Assembly: GCA_009379845.1 (NCBI GenBank)
Contig: WHSZ01000050.1
Coordinates: forward strand, 1 to 46,292
Reading direction: 5' to 3'
DNA length: 46,292 nucleotides
From: Pseudonocardiaceae bacterium
GTDB taxonomy: Bacteria > Actinomycetota > Actinomycetes > Mycobacteriales > Pseudonocardiaceae
The notes below the pieces were generated by a model that did no database searches, was not told the origin of the DNA, and was given only the letters and a program-made list of their open reading frames with translations. A program made the translations under genes and the position numbers. The first letter of the stretch is position 1. Each line of letters opens with the position of its first letter. Of this stretch, positions 16,028 through 25,932 are shown in pieces.

Positions 16028-16998
16028 GGGGTGGGCTCCACGGGCTGCGGAGTGGTTTGAGGATGGGGGCCGGAGCTCTGACCACTTGGGGCCAGCTCAA
16101 CGGCACATGCCACCGCGATGACATCCCGAACGGCGCCGGTCAGCTGCCGCCCGGTTGGCCAGACCAGCCGCAGCGTGCGGCGCAGATCCACACCCTCAAC
16201 CGGAATCCCGACCAGGCGATGTGCCTCCAGGTCTTCGGCCACCGCGAGGGAGCTGAGGACCGCGGGCCCGGCGCCCGCTTCCACCGCGGATTTGATCGAG
16301 GCGGTTGAGGACAACTCGAACAGCGGCGGGGCGAGGCTGCCGTACTCGGCGAGCACGGCCTCCAGGGTGTAGCGGGTGCCCGAGCCCGGCTCGCGATGCA
16401 CGAGTGAGGTTGACACGAGTTGCTCGGCCGGCAACGGCCGGCGTCGTTTCGCCCACGGGTGGCCCGGTTGCACGACCACCAGCAGCTCATCGACGCCTAC
16501 CGTCCGGGAGGTGAGTCCCTCGGGCAGCCGCGGACCCTCAATGAATCCGACGTCCACCTCGCCGTCCAGCACCAACTGGGCGACCATCGCGGAGTTCGCG
16601 ACTTGCAGCGAGACGGCCACGTGGGGCTGCCGACTGCGCAATTCGACCAGCCAGCTCGGCACCAGGTACTCGGCGATCGTCATGCTCGCGGCGATGCGCA
16701 GCCGGCTGTTTCGCTCGGCCCGCAATGCCGTCACGCCGGTGTCCAGTGCGGCCGCGGCCCTGATCACGTCCCGCGCCCAGTCGGCCACCACGGCACCCTC
16801 GGGCGTGAGCTGGGAACCGAGCGGGGAGCGCTCGATGAGCGACAGGCCGACGAGCCGCTCGAGGTAGCGGATCCGGGACCCGGCCGCCGGCTGCGAGATT
16901 CCGTGCTCGCGGGCGGCCCGCCCGAGGCTGCCCAGGCGTGCCACGCTCAGTAACAGCTCTAAGGCGCTGAGCTCGGGCATGCGGGGCGAGAGGGGCAT
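16024..16998 (-). CDS. LysR-family transcriptional regulator
   Basis: This 324-residue protein has an N-terminal LysR helix-turn-helix (LSALELLLSVARLGSLGRAAREHGISQPAAGSRIRYLERLVG in the first 60 residues; quoted in parts: GSLGRAAREHGISQPAAGSR). The substrate-binding domain includes LRIAASMTIAEYLVPSWLVEL and GEVDVGFIEGPRLPEGL. A start at 16980 (MPELSALELL) is equally plausible. It lies downstream of, and on the same strand as, the LysE gene, and its stop overlaps that of the Mrp gene. LysR genes beside LysE exporters often control them, but usually divergently. A role in sulfur control is possible but not shown. Confidence 0.9.
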   Translation of the reverse strand: MPLSPRMPELSALELLLSVARLGSLGRAAREHGISQPAAGSRIRYLERLVGLSLIERSPLGSQLTPEGAVVADWARDVIRAAAALDTGVTALRAERNSRLRIAASMTIAEYLVPSWLVELRSRQPHVAVSLQVANSAMVAQLVLDGEVDVGFIEGPRLPEGLTSRTVGVDELLVVVQPGHPWAKRRRPLPAEQLVSTSLVHREPGSGTRYTLEAVLAEYGSLAPPLFELSSTASIKSAVEAGAGPAVLSSLAVAEDLEAHRLVGIPVEGVDLRRTLRLVWPTGRQLTGAVRDVIAVACAVELAPSGQSSGPHPQTTPQPVEPTP

Positions 16999-17061
16999 CG
17001 CGCCGAGTCTAGAGGATCGGACCGTTGTCGCGGGGCTGTTGCTGTGCGACCGCTTTGCGAC

Positions 17062-17691
17062 CTATACCGAGTCATCGACGGCGAGCCGTACCGCGAGCCC
17101 ACCGAACACCGCGGCCGACAACCGATCGAGCCACCGCCGTACGCCCGGTTTGCGGAGCAGCAGGTCGGACAGCCGGCCGGCGGCGAACCCCGCCGTCCCG
17201 TCCACCACGATGCCGATCGCGATGAACACCGCGCCAAGGGCGAGAAGCTGGGCGCTCATCGGCCAAGCGGCCTGGGTGCTGGTGAACTGCGGGAAGAACG
17301 CCAGGTAGAACAGGATGACCTTCGGATTCGCCAGGTTGGTCAGCACCGCGAGCAGGTAGATCCGCCCCAACGATTTCCCGGCTATTGGCTGCGCGGTCGT
17401 GTCCGATGTGGACATCGAGGTGCGCAGCGCGCTGATCGCCAGGTAAAGCAGGAAGCCGATACCGAGCACCCGGATCACGTCCAGGGCGAAGGGAAACGCG
17501 TGCAACAGCACGCTCAAGCCGAGTGCCGCGGCGACGGTGTGCACCGCGAGTCCGGTGGACATGCCGCACGCCGCAACCAGACCGGCCCGCGGGCCGGCGG
17601 AAATCCCGTTGGCGACCACGTAGAACATGTCGGGTCCGGGAACGACGCTGAGCACGGTCACGGCCGCCATGAATGCCAGGAGCAAACCCAT
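17062..17691 (-). CDS. LysE/RhtB-family exporter
   Basis: This is a membrane protein of about 209 residues. It starts MGLLLAFMAAVTVLSVVPGPDMFYVV, with the family motif PGPDM, and later has TNLANPKVILFYLAFFPQF. Six hydrophobic segments are expected. The family exports amino acids or related small molecules. A GTG start at 17697, two codons earlier, is possible. The substrate cannot be read from sequence. The LysR gene lies 63 bases downstream on the same strand. Confidence 0.9.
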   Translation of the reverse strand: MGLLLAFMAAVTVLSVVPGPDMFYVVANGISAGPRAGLVAACGMSTGLAVHTVAAALGLSVLLHAFPFALDVIRVLGIGFLLYLAISALRTSMSTSDTTAQPIAGKSLGRIYLLAVLTNLANPKVILFYLAFFPQFTSTQAAWPMSAQLLALGAVFIAIGIVVDGTAGFAAGRLSDLLLRKPGVRRWLDRLSAAVFGGLAVRLAVDDSV

Positions 17692-17803
17692 GTCCACCGG
17701 GCCGAGCTTAGCCCGGTTTGTGCCGTAGGACGCCGGGTAACCAGGTAATGCCGTGTCTCAACGGCGGAATCCACAGGTCTCGAAGATGAAGGGAATTACC
17801 ACT

Positions 17804-18370
17804 GTGGCTGCCAACCTGAGCGGCCGGCGGGTCGCGTTTCTGGTCGCTCCCGAAGGTGTGGAACGGGTCGAGCTGACCGAGCCGTGGAAGGCGGTGCAGG
17901 AAGCGGGTGGGCAACCCGAGCTCGTTTCCACCCAGTCGGGCAACGTGCAATCGTTCGATCACCTCGACAAGTCGGACACGTTCACCGTGGACCGGGTGGT
18001 CTCGGAGGCCAACGTGGGTGACTACGACGCGCTGGTATTGCCGGGTGGTGTCGCGAATCCGGACTTCCTGCGGATGAACACCGCCGCAGTGAACTTCGCC
18101 CGCGGATTCTTCGAGCAGGCGAAGCCGGTGGCGGCGATCTGCCATGCGCCGTGGACGTTGATCGAAGCCGACGTCGTACGGGGACGCCGGTTGACGTCCT
18201 GGCCGAGCCTGCAGACCGATCTGCGTAACGCCGGTGCCGAATGGGTCGACGAGGAAGTGGTCGTCGATCAAGGACTGGTCACCAGCCGCAATCCGGATGA
18301 TCTCCCGGCTTTCAAGGCGAAGCTGCTCGAGGAGTTCGCCGAAGGCAAGGACCGGGCCGCGTCGGTCTAG
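17804..18370 (+). CDS. DJ-1/PfpI-family type 1 glutamine amidotransferase-like protein
   Basis: This protein of about 188 residues begins LSGRRVAFLVAPEGVERVEL. It has the nucleophile elbow VAAICHAPWTLIEADV, with the catalytic Cys followed by His, and GRRLTSWPSLQTDLRNAGAE. These features match the PfpI/YhbO branch, described as stress-related proteases, chaperones or deglycases. I chose the GTG at 17804 because GAAGGGA lies about 9 bases upstream. In-frame starts at 17786 (ATG) and 17753 (GTG) would add 6 or 17 residues. A strong terminator follows, so the gene is probably monocistronic. Confidence 0.9.
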   Translation: MAANLSGRRVAFLVAPEGVERVELTEPWKAVQEAGGQPELVSTQSGNVQSFDHLDKSDTFTVDRVVSEANVGDYDALVLPGGVANPDFLRMNTAAVNFARGFFEQAKPVAAICHAPWTLIEADVVRGRRLTSWPSLQTDLRNAGAEWVDEEVVVDQGLVTSRNPDDLPAFKAKLLEEFAEGKDRAASV

Positions 18371-18388
18371 ATCAGCGAAAAGATATCG

Positions 18389-18426
18389 CGACACGCCCCG
18401 CTGGGAAGCTCCGGCGGGGCGTGTCG
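18389..18426 (+). terminator. Terminator after the PfpI-family gene
   Basis: A perfect 13-base stem, CGACACGCCCCGC / GCGGGGCGTGTCG, has a 12-base loop and lies 19 bases after the stop. No T-tract follows. Confidence 0.75.
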
Positions 18427-18450
18427 TGTATCGGGTTCCGATGCCATCGT

Positions 18451-18467
18451 CTGTCCAAAATGGACAG
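18451..18467. promoter_or_regulatory. Palindrome upstream of the SulP-carbonic anhydrase gene
   Basis: Perfect arms CTGTCCA and TGGACAG flank AAA. A half-site ACTGTCC follows at 18476-18482. The 317-base gap 18371-18687 otherwise holds the terminator at 18389-18426, the palindrome at 18606-18621 and no gene. The core TCCAnnnTGGA also recurs inside genes of this window, so a genome-wide motif is an alternative to an operator. Confidence 0.4.
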
Positions 18468-18605
18468 TATTGTTAACTGTCCGTAAACGGTGCGGATACG
18501 GGTGCGTCAGATGATCACTCCATGGTGGGAGACGTGATCACGTTCGAGGAGATCGGGAACTACCCCGCCGATAGTCGACGTTGATCACGATGCGGGGTGC
18601 GGAGC

Positions 18606-18621
18606 GTCACCGATCGGTGAC
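18606..18621. promoter_or_regulatory. Perfect 16-base palindrome before the SulP-carbonic anhydrase gene
   Basis: GTCACCGATCGGTGAC is fully self-complementary and lies 66 bases before the start codon. It is a candidate operator for a dimeric regulator. Confidence 0.4.
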
Positions 18622-18687
18622 CTCACGTGCAGCGCGGCGCCTCCCCGTAGACGACCTCGTTACCCATAGCTTCCGTGAAGGAGCCTT

Positions 18688-20985
18688 ATGGCGAACCCGT
18701 ATGTCGCTACCCTGGCCGGCGCCCGCGAGCGAGCCCGGCACTGGATGACCTACGATCTTCGGCACGATCTACCCGCTTCCCTGGTGGTTTTCCTGGTCGC
18801 GATCCCCCTGTCGCTGGGTATCGCGGTCGCGTCGGGAGCGCCCATCACGGCCGGCCTGATAGCGGCGGTGGTCGGCGGCCTCGTCGCCGGCGCACTTGGC
18901 GGCTCGTCGTTGCAGGTGAGCGGGCCGGCCGCGGGGCTGACGGTGATCGTGGCCGGCCTGATCGATCAGTTCGGCTGGGCGGTGACCTGCGCGATCACCG
19001 TCGCCGCCGGGGTACTGCAGATCCTGCTGGGGGCGAGCAGGATCGCCCGTGCCGCGCTCGCGGTGTCGCCGACCGTGGTGCACGCGATGCTCGCCGGGAT
19101 CGGCATCACCATCGCCCTCGGCCAGTTGCACGTGCTGCTCGGCGGGGACGCCGAGTCTGATGCGGTACGTAACCTGCTCGACCTGCCCCAGCAGTTGCTC
19201 AACCTGCACGGTACGGCCGCCTATCTGGGCCTGCTGGTGATCGCGGTGCTGCTGGTGTGGCCGCGCCTGCCGGCGAAGGTGCGCGCGGTGCCCGGCCCCC
19301 TGGTCGCGGTGGTCGGCGTGACGCTGCTCGCCGAGCTGGTCGCCGCGGACGTGCAGCGCGTGTCGTTGCCCGGCTCGGTGCTGGATTCCATCGCGTTGCC
19401 CGAGCTGCCGAGCGGCGACTGGGCTGCGCTGCTGCTCGGCGTGTTCACCATGACCGTGATCGCCAGCGTGGAAAGCCTGCTGTCCGCGGTCGCGGTGGAC
19501 AAGATGCGCCCCGGCAGCAAGACGAACCTGGACCGCGAGCTGGTCGGTCAGGGTGCCGCGAACTCGCTGTCCGGGCTGCTGGGTGGGCTGCCGATCACCG
19601 GTGTCATCGTGCGTAGCTCCACGAACGTGCATGCGGGGGCGCGGACCAGGGCATCCACGATGCTGCACGCCGTGTGGGTGCTGGTGTTCGCGCTGCTGGT
19701 GGTTGGCCTGATCGAGCGGATACCGACGGCCGTGCTGGCCGGCTTGCTTGTGGTGATCGGCATCCAGCTGGTGAAGCTGGCGGACATGAAAGCTGCGCGC
19801 AGCAACGGTGAGCTGTTCGTGTACTTCGCGACCGTGGTCGGCGTGGTCACGCTGAATCTGCTCGAGGGCGTGGTGATCGGGCTGGCCCTTTCGGTGCTGC
19901 TGATGGTGCGCCGGGTGGTGTGGGCCAAGGTGCGCGCCGAGCGGGCGGAGCCCACCCATCCGGACGCGCCGGAGCACTGGATCGTGGTCGTCGAAGGCAC
20001 GCTGAGCTTCCTGTCCATCCCGCGGCTTTCCCGGGTGCTCTCCAGGGTGCCGTCCGGCAGCTTCGTGGAGCTCGAACTGGTGGTGGATTTCCTCGATCAG
20101 GGCGCGTACGAGCACCTGACGTCGTGGCAGCGGCAGCACGAAGCCGCCGGTGGCAGCGTGCTGGTGGACGAGGTCGGGCTGGCGTCGTTCGCCGAGGTCG
20201 ATGGCGCGCCGCGGCGGCGTTCCGGCTGGATGCTGCCACGGTGGTTCTCTCCGTGGTCGAGTTGGCAAGCCGCGCGGGAGGGCGGCCACCCCGAGGTGTT
20301 GCCGCAGTCGTTGCGCCCGCTGGTCACCGGGGTTCGGGATTACCATCGCCGCTCCGCCCCGCTGATGCGGGACGTGTTCTCCGGGTTGCGGGACGGGCAG
20401 CACCCGCATGCGCTGTTCCTCACCTGCGCCGACTCGCGGGTGGTTCCGAACGTGATCACCAGCAGCGGTCCGGGGGATCTGTTCACCGTGCGCAACATCG
20501 GCAATCTCGTTCCGCCTCCCGGCGAGTCGGCCAGCTCTTCGGTACTCGCCTCGGTGCACTACGCGCTTGAGCACCTCGACGTCTCCAGCATCTTGGTGTG
20601 CGGCCATTCCGCATGCGGTGCGATGAACGGTCTGCTCAGTGGGGCCGGTGAGCAGGACGGCCCGGTGGGTGAATGGCTGCGGTGGGGCCTGCCAAGCCTG
20701 CGGGCGCTGCACGACGGTCACCCGGTCGGCAGGGCGGCGAGCGCCGACGGATGGTGTGAGACGGACCAGCTGGCGATGGTGAACATCGCGATGCAGGTGG
20801 ATGCGCTCGGCCGGATACCGGTGGTGCGTGGCGGCCAGGAGCATCAGCAGACGCGCGTGGTCGGGCTGTTCTTCGACATCGCCAGCGCGCAGCTGCTGAT
20901 CCTGGAACCGGATCAGCAAAGGTTCGTGCCACTGCCGGGGGGCGACGAGCAGCGGCTGGACCTGGCCGTGGACAGCAGTTCGTAG
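18688..20985 (+). CDS. SulP transporter fused to a beta-carbonic anhydrase
   Basis: This 765-residue fusion has three parts. Residues about 25-425 form a SulP membrane domain (DLPASLVVFLVAIPLSLGIA). A short STAS-like domain runs to about 535 (WIVVVEGTLSFLSIPRLSRVL). The last 225 residues form a beta-carbonic anhydrase. The zinc site is visible: Cys580 with the Asp582/Arg584 dyad in LTCADSRVVP, then His640 and Cys643 in VCGHSACGAM. Fusions of this layout are known in mycobacteria. The expected job is bicarbonate transport coupled to CO2/bicarbonate interconversion at the membrane. GAAGGAG precedes the ATG. It is not obviously part of the sulfonate locus. Confidence 0.93.
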   Translation: MANPYVATLAGARERARHWMTYDLRHDLPASLVVFLVAIPLSLGIAVASGAPITAGLIAAVVGGLVAGALGGSSLQVSGPAAGLTVIVAGLIDQFGWAVTCAITVAAGVLQILLGASRIARAALAVSPTVVHAMLAGIGITIALGQLHVLLGGDAESDAVRNLLDLPQQLLNLHGTAAYLGLLVIAVLLVWPRLPAKVRAVPGPLVAVVGVTLLAELVAADVQRVSLPGSVLDSIALPELPSGDWAALLLGVFTMTVIASVESLLSAVAVDKMRPGSKTNLDRELVGQGAANSLSGLLGGLPITGVIVRSSTNVHAGARTRASTMLHAVWVLVFALLVVGLIERIPTAVLAGLLVVIGIQLVKLADMKAARSNGELFVYFATVVGVVTLNLLEGVVIGLALSVLLMVRRVVWAKVRAERAEPTHPDAPEHWIVVVEGTLSFLSIPRLSRVLSRVPSGSFVELELVVDFLDQGAYEHLTSWQRQHEAAGGSVLVDEVGLASFAEVDGAPRRRSGWMLPRWFSPWSSWQAAREGGHPEVLPQSLRPLVTGVRDYHRRSAPLMRDVFSGLRDGQHPHALFLTCADSRVVPNVITSSGPGDLFTVRNIGNLVPPPGESASSSVLASVHYALEHLDVSSILVCGHSACGAMNGLLSGAGEQDGPVGEWLRWGLPSLRALHDGHPVGRAASADGWCETDQLAMVNIAMQVDALGRIPVVRGGQEHQQTRVVGLFFDIASAQLLILEPDQQRFVPLPGGDEQRLDLAVDSSS

Positions 20986-20991
20986 CGGCGG

Positions 20992-21791
20992 TTAGAGGTA
21001 GGCCCTGCCGGCCATGGTGACGAGCAGGGCCATGCCGAGCGCGCCGCAAACCAGCAGCTGAGCATGCCGGCGAGCACGAAGCAGCCGGAATGTACGACTT
21101 CGCGCGTGCCGGAGCCCTCGATGCGGACCGTGATCGGTTTGCCGGGCTTCGGCCGCCGGAGTCGTGGTGACGCCCAGGTCTGCCGCTCGTGCCCGTCGAG
21201 CTCGTAGCGCACCAGAGGCTTGTGCAGGTCGAACGTTCTCCCGGTGGAGACCCGCTGGGTGTCGATTACCGTGCCGGCGACCCGCCGGGAGCCGGCGAGG
21301 CCCTGCCCGAACTTGATCACCAGCATCACCCCGAAAACGCCAAGCGACGTCAGGATCACGCTGCCGATGATCAGGAAGGCGATCTCGCCGATCGAGTCGT
21401 ACTCCCCGCCGTCTCCCGGCGCGATCAGCACGCCGCTACCGGCGACGACCAGCAGCGCGGCCTGGATCACCGAGCCGATCGCCACCCGGCCGGCATGCCG
21501 GTTGAGCGGAAGGGCTTCGCCCGGGTTGCCGGCGGAGGTGTACATCTCCAGGGTGTCGCCCGGCGCGATGCTGGTGGCGAGCGGCGCACCGAGTGGCAGG
21601 CTGTGCCCGGCGTCCGGGCCGTCGTGGGCGAGCACGTATCGCGGGGTGTCGGTGCCGGTCGGCTGCGCGATCGAACCGGTGAACCGGTGCGCGTACTGCC
21701 TGCGCCACGCTCGCAGTCCCGATAAGGCGGCCGCACCCACAAGCCCGCCGACGATGATCAAACACACACCGGCGAGGTGGCCAAGCGCCAT
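20992..21791 (-). pseudogene. Membrane protein of unknown function, frameshifted near its 3' end
   Basis: The ATG at 21791 begins MALGHLAGVCLIIVGGLVGA, a membrane segment. Two further hydrophobic segments follow (VIQAALLVVAGSGVLIA and IAFLIIGSVILTSLGVFGV). Next is a soluble stretch, GTVIDTQRVSTGRTFDLHKP, then LVRYELDGHE, loosely like DUF3592 proteins. After GCFVLAGMLS the open frame becomes polar and runs to 20913, into the convergent SulP-carbonic anhydrase gene. Adding one base near 21050-21062 restores a hydrophobic end, LLVCGALGMALLVTMAG plus five residues, stopping at TAA 20992-20994 just past the neighbour's stop. This is a single-base deletion or a sequence error. Function unknown. Confidence 0.6.
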
Positions 21792-21810
21792 GGACCCTCC
21801 GTCTTCCTGG

Positions 21811-21850
21811 CCCGCGCACCGCAATATGCATCCATATTGGGGTGCGCGGG
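21811..21850. repeat. Hairpin upstream of the unknown membrane gene
   Basis: An 18-base stem with one mismatch (21811-21828 with 21833-21850) has the loop CATC. The left arm begins CCCGCGCACC and the right arm ends GGTGCGCGGG. It lies in the divergent region between the membrane gene (leftward) and the cobalamin riboswitch (rightward). It could be an operator or a transcription stop. Confidence 0.55.
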
Positions 21851-21977
21851 GGTGATCAGGGACACCCCGGCGACCTGATCGGGCGTCATGGCCGCCGCCT
21901 CGCCTGGTGTTCGAGCACGCCGGGGAGCTTGCCAGACGGGCCGGACGCGCGCCGGTACGGCTCACCGGGCCCTGGTG

Positions 21978-22195
21978 GCTTCCGCCGGTCGTTAGCATGA
22001 GGCGCGAGAAGTCGGCGGCAGTGGAGGAACCCGGTGCGAGTCCGGGGCGGTCCCGCCACTGTCACCGGGGAGTGGTACCCCACGCGCCACTGGACGCCCG
22101 CCGTCTGGGAAGGCGGGGACACCACGACGATCCGGAAGCCAGGAAACTCCGGCCGCCGATACCCGTGACCTGGGGCGGGAGACCCCGAGGAAGGG
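21978..22195 (+). ncRNA. Cobalamin riboswitch
   Basis: The conserved core GGAACCCGGTGCGAGTCC (22025-22042) is followed by GGTCCCGCCACTG (22049-22061). The B12-box-like AGCCAGGAAACTC is at 22137-22149. A terminal hairpin, GGGGCGGGAGACCCC, lies just before the GAGGAAGGG ribosome-binding site. This suggests control of cobN translation: with B12 bound, the ribosome site would be hidden. Confidence 0.9.
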
Positions 22196-22205
22196 ATGGC
22201 GCCGG

Positions 22206-25200
22206 ATGAGCACGCCCAGCGAGAGCTCGACGAACATCGTATTGTTTTCCACGGCCGACACCGATTTGCTCGCCGCTCGCGCCAGCGGCGCCGGCTACCG
22301 GGTGGCCAACCCCGCGCGGGTGTCACCGGACGACCTGCCGGCGCTGCTCGACGGCCAGAACGTGGCCGTGGTGCGGCTGCTTGGCGGGCGGCGCACCTGG
22401 GAGCGGGGGGTCGACACGCTGCTGGCGTCCGGCCTGCCGGTCGTGCTGCTCGGTGGGGAGGCCACCCCGGATGCCGAGCTGATGTCGGCCTCCACGGTGC
22501 CGTCCGGCGTGGCAACCCAGGCGCTGAACTACCTCGTCGAGGGCGGCCCGGCGAACCTGCGCGAGCTGGCTCGTTTCCTGTCCGACACGGTGCTGCTCAC
22601 CGGCGAGGGATTCGAGCCGCCGGAGCCGACCGCGTTCTGCGGCCCGCACGGCCACGCCGTGGAACACGTCGAGGGCAGACCGACGGTGGGCATCGTGTTC
22701 TACCGCGCGCACGAGCTGTCCGGTAACACCGAGTTCGTTGACGTGCTCGCGGACGCGGTGACCGCGACAGGCTGCAACGCGCTGCCGATCTTCTCCGGCT
22801 CGCTGCGCGGCCTCTCGTTCGCCGACGAAACCGCCACCGAGCTGCACGCGTTGCTCGGCCGGTGCGACGCGGTGATCACCACGGTGCTCGCGGCCGGCGG
22901 AGCGGTGGCCGCGGATGCCAGCGCCGGCGGTGACGAGGACAGCTGGGATGCCGGGCTGCTCGCCGACCTGGACGTGCCGATCGTGCAGGGCATGGTGCTC
23001 ACCTCGACCCGTGACGAGTGGTCCGCCTCGGATGCCGCGCTCACCCCGATGGACGCCGGTATGCAGGTGGCCATCCCGGAGTTCGATGGGCGGCTGGTCG
23101 CGGTTCCGTTCTCCTTCAAGGAACGCGACGCCGACGACATCCCGGTGTACGTGGCCGATCCGGAACGGTCCGCGCGGCTTGCCGGCGTCGCGGCCAAACT
23201 CGCCACCCTTCGCCGGACGGCTCCCGAGCAGCGGCGGCTGGCCGTGGTGCTGTCCTCGTACCCGACAAAGCATTCCCGGGTCGGCAACGCGGTGGGGCTG
23301 GACACCCCGGCCTCTGCGGTGGTGTTGCTGCGCGCGCTGGCCGAAGCCGGCTACGACGTCGGCGATCTCGATACCTCCACTGTGGACAGTGATGAGCTGA
23401 TACACCAGCTGATCGCGGCCGGCGGTCAGGACGTGGAATGGCTGACCGAGGAGCAGATGCACCACGCAGAGGTCCGTGTCGACGCCGCCAGGTACCGGCG
23501 ATGGTTCGACGCGCTGCCGGACTCGCTTGCCAGCTCGGTCCGCGAGCACTGGGGCGAGCCGCCGGGTGAGCTGTACGTCCACGGCGGGCAGATCTACGTC
23601 GCCGCGCTGCGGTTCGGGAACGTGGTGCTGCTGATCCAGCCGCCGCGCGGATTCGGCGAGAACCCGGTGGCCATCTACCACGATCCGGACCTGCCGCCCT
23701 CGCATCAGTACCTGGCCGCGTATCGCTGGTTGGCGGATGATTTCGGGGCACACGCGGTGCTCCATCTCGGCAAGCACGGGACGCTGGAGTGGTTGCCGGG
23801 CAAGGGAGTTGGCCTTGCCGCCGAGGACGCCCCGGACGCGGTGCTCGGCGACCTGCCGCTGGTGTACCCGTTCATCGTGAACGATCCCGGCGAAGGTACC
23901 CAGGCCAAGCGCAGGGGCCACGCGACGATCGTGGATCACATGATCCCGCCGATGGCGCGCGCCGATACCTACGGCGAGATGGCCAAGCTCGAGCAGCTGC
24001 TCGACGAGTACGCCATGGTGCAGGATCTCGACCCCGCGAAGCTGCCCACGTTGCGCAATCAGATCTGGGAGCTGGTCACCGTGGCCGAGCTGCACCGCGA
24101 TCTGCACACCGAGTCGCAGCCGGACCCGGATGAGTTCGACGACTTCGTGATGCACATCGACGGCTACCTCTGCGAGGTCAAGGACGTGCAGATCCGCGAC
24201 GGGCTGCACATCCTCGGCCGTGCCCCGGTCGGCGAGGAGCTGGTGAACGATGTGCTCGCCGTGCTGCGCGCGCGTCAGGTGTTCGGCGGCACGGTGGCCG
24301 CGCTGCCGGGACTGCGCTCGGCACTGGCCATCCACTTCGGACTCGACGAGGACGTGCTGCTTGCCGAACCCGGTGCCGCCGCCGGTGCGCCGCCCGCGCT
24401 CACCGGGCTCGTGGACGGCCCGGCGCATACCGGTGCCGATGTGGTCGATCTACTGGAATCCTTGGCGCGCAACCTGGTTACCGAGCTGGAGGTGCACGGC
24501 TGGGACGAGCACAAGGTGGACGACGCGGTGGCCGAACAGCTCGGCGAGCCGGTGCGATCGGTCGCGGACGTGCTCCGGTTCGCCTGCGTGGAGGTGGTTC
24601 CCCGGCTCAGCCGCACCACCGACGAGGTCACCAACGTGCTGCACGCTATGGAGGGTGGCTTCGTGCCACCCGGGCCATCGGGCTCGCCGACAAGGGGACT
24701 GGTTTCGGTGCTGCCGACCGGGCGCAACTTCTACTCGGTCGACCCGAAGGCGATCCCGTCGCGGAACTCGTTCGACGTGGGCCAGGCGCTCGCGGACTCG
24801 CTGCTTCGCCGCCACCGGGAGGAATCCGGCGAGTGGCCGCGCAGCGTGGGACTCACGGTGTGGGGCACCTCGGCGATGCGTACCCAGGGCGACGACATCT
24901 CGGAGCTGTTGTGGTTGCTCGGAACCCGGCCGAAGTGGGACGAAGCGTCCCGCCGGGTCACCGGGTTCGAGGTGGTGCAGCTCGACGAGCTCGGCCGGCC
25001 GCGCATCGACATCGTGGTGCGGATTTCCGGCTTCTTCCGGGATGCCTTCCCACACGTCGTGTCCCTACTGGACAGCGCGATCGACGCGGTTGCCAGGCTG
25101 GACGAGTCCGATGAGGACAATTTCGTCGCCGCGCACTTCCGGGCCGACGTGACCGAGCACGGCGACGAGCGGCGAGCGACCACGCGCATCTTCGGTTCCA

Positions 25201-25898
25201 AACCGGGCGCGTACGGCGCCGGGCTGCTGCCGCTGATCGACGCGCGGAACTGGCGGGACGACGGCGATCTCGCCGAGGTGTACGCGACGTGGGGTGGCTA
25301 CGCCTACGGCAAGGGACTGGACGGTGCGCCGGCACGCGACGACATGGAGACCGCGTTTCGCCGGATCCAGGTCGCGGCCAAGAACGTGGACACCCGCGAG
25401 CACGACATCGCGGATTCGGACGACTACTTCCAGTATCACGGCGGGATGGTGGCGATGGTGCGCACCCTCACCGGTGCGAACCCCACCGCGTACGTCGGGG
25501 ACTCGGCCGTTCCGCACGCGGTGAAGACCCGCACCCTTGGCGAGGAGACCAAGCGGGTGTTCCGCGCCAGGGTGGTGAACCCGAAGTGGATCTCCGCGAT
25601 GCAGCGGCACGGGTACAAGGGCGCCTTCGAGCTGGCGGCAACCGTGGACTACCTGTTCGGCTTCGACGCCACGGCAGGCGTGGTGGACGACTGGATGTAC
25701 GGCAAGCTGGCCGAGTCGTATGTATTCGATGCCGACGTGCAGCAGTTCCTGCGGGATTCCAACCCGTGGGCGTTGCGCGGCGTCACCGAGCGCCTGCTGG
25801 AAGCCGCCGATCGCGGGTTGTGGGCCGAACCGGACCCCGAGGTCCTCGACCAGCTCCGCGCCGTTTACCTCGATCTCGAGGGTCAGCTGGAGGAGTAG
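22206..25898 (+). CDS. cobN: Aerobic cobaltochelatase, CobN subunit
   Basis: This 1230-residue protein is the large, substrate-binding subunit of the ATP-dependent cobaltochelatase that inserts cobalt into hydrogenobyrinic acid a,c-diamide. Family segments include [47 protein letters not shown] (quoted in part: [20 protein letters not shown]), [17 protein letters not shown] and [18 protein letters not shown]. Length is normal for CobN. The ATG at 22206 follows GAGGAAGGG and the cobalamin riboswitch. An ATG at 22196 is in another frame and opens only a short reading frame. The partner ATPase subunit follows directly. Confidence 0.96.
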   Translation: MSTPSESSTNIVLFSTADTDLLAARASGAGYRVANPARVSPDDLPALLDGQNVAVVRLLGGRRTWERGVDTLLASGLPVVLLGGEATPDAELMSASTVPSGVATQALNYLVEGGPANLRELARFLSDTVLLTGEGFEPPEPTAFCGPHGHAVEHVEGRPTVGIVFYRAHELSGNTEFVDVLADAVTATGCNALPIFSGSLRGLSFADETATELHALLGRCDAVITTVLAAGGAVAADASAGGDEDSWDAGLLADLDVPIVQGMVLTSTRDEWSASDAALTPMDAGMQVAIPEFDGRLVAVPFSFKERDADDIPVYVADPERSARLAGVAAKLATLRRTAPEQRRLAVVLSSYPTKHSRVGNAVGLDTPASAVVLLRALAEAGYDVGDLDTSTVDSDELIHQLIAAGGQDVEWLTEEQMHHAEVRVDAARYRRWFDALPDSLASSVREHWGEPPGELYVHGGQIYVAALRFGNVVLLIQPPRGFGENPVAIYHDPDLPPSHQYLAAYRWLADDFGAHAVLHLGKHGTLEWLPGKGVGLAAEDAPDAVLGDLPLVYPFIVNDPGEGTQAKRRGHATIVDHMIPPMARADTYGEMAKLEQLLDEYAMVQDLDPAKLPTLRNQIWELVTVAELHRDLHTESQPDPDEFDDFVMHIDGYLCEVKDVQIRDGLHILGRAPVGEELVNDVLAVLRARQVFGGTVAALPGLRSALAIHFGLDEDVLLAEPGAAAGAPPALTGLVDGPAHTGADVVDLLESLARNLVTELEVHGWDEHKVDDAVAEQLGEPVRSVADVLRFACVEVVPRLSRTTDEVTNVLHAMEGGFVPPGPSGSPTRGLVSVLPTGRNFYSVDPKAIPSRNSFDVGQALADSLLRRHREESGEWPRSVGLTVWGTSAMRTQGDDISELLWLLGTRPKWDEASRRVTGFEVVQLDELGRPRIDIVVRISGFFRDAFPHVVSLLDSAIDAVARLDESDEDNFVAAHFRADVTEHGDERRATTRIFGSKPGAYGAGLLPLIDARNWRDDGDLAEVYATWGGYAYGKGLDGAPARDDMETAFRRIQVAAKNVDTREHDIADSDDYFQYHGGMVAMVRTLTGANPTAYVGDSAVPHAVKTRTLGEETKRVFRARVVNPKWISAMQRHGYKGAFELAATVDYLFGFDATAGVVDDWMYGKLAESYVFDADVQQFLRDSNPWALRGVTERLLEAADRGLWAEPDPEVLDQLRAVYLDLEGQLEE

Positions 25899-25932
25899 AG
25901 CCGTGACCGAACCTGCTGGAAGGAGGGCAGCG

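Noticed and set aside
18522..18584. 20-codon ATG frame before the SulP-carbonic anhydrase gene
   Set aside because: No ribosome-binding site, no regulatory run of codons and no adjacent attenuator; likely chance.
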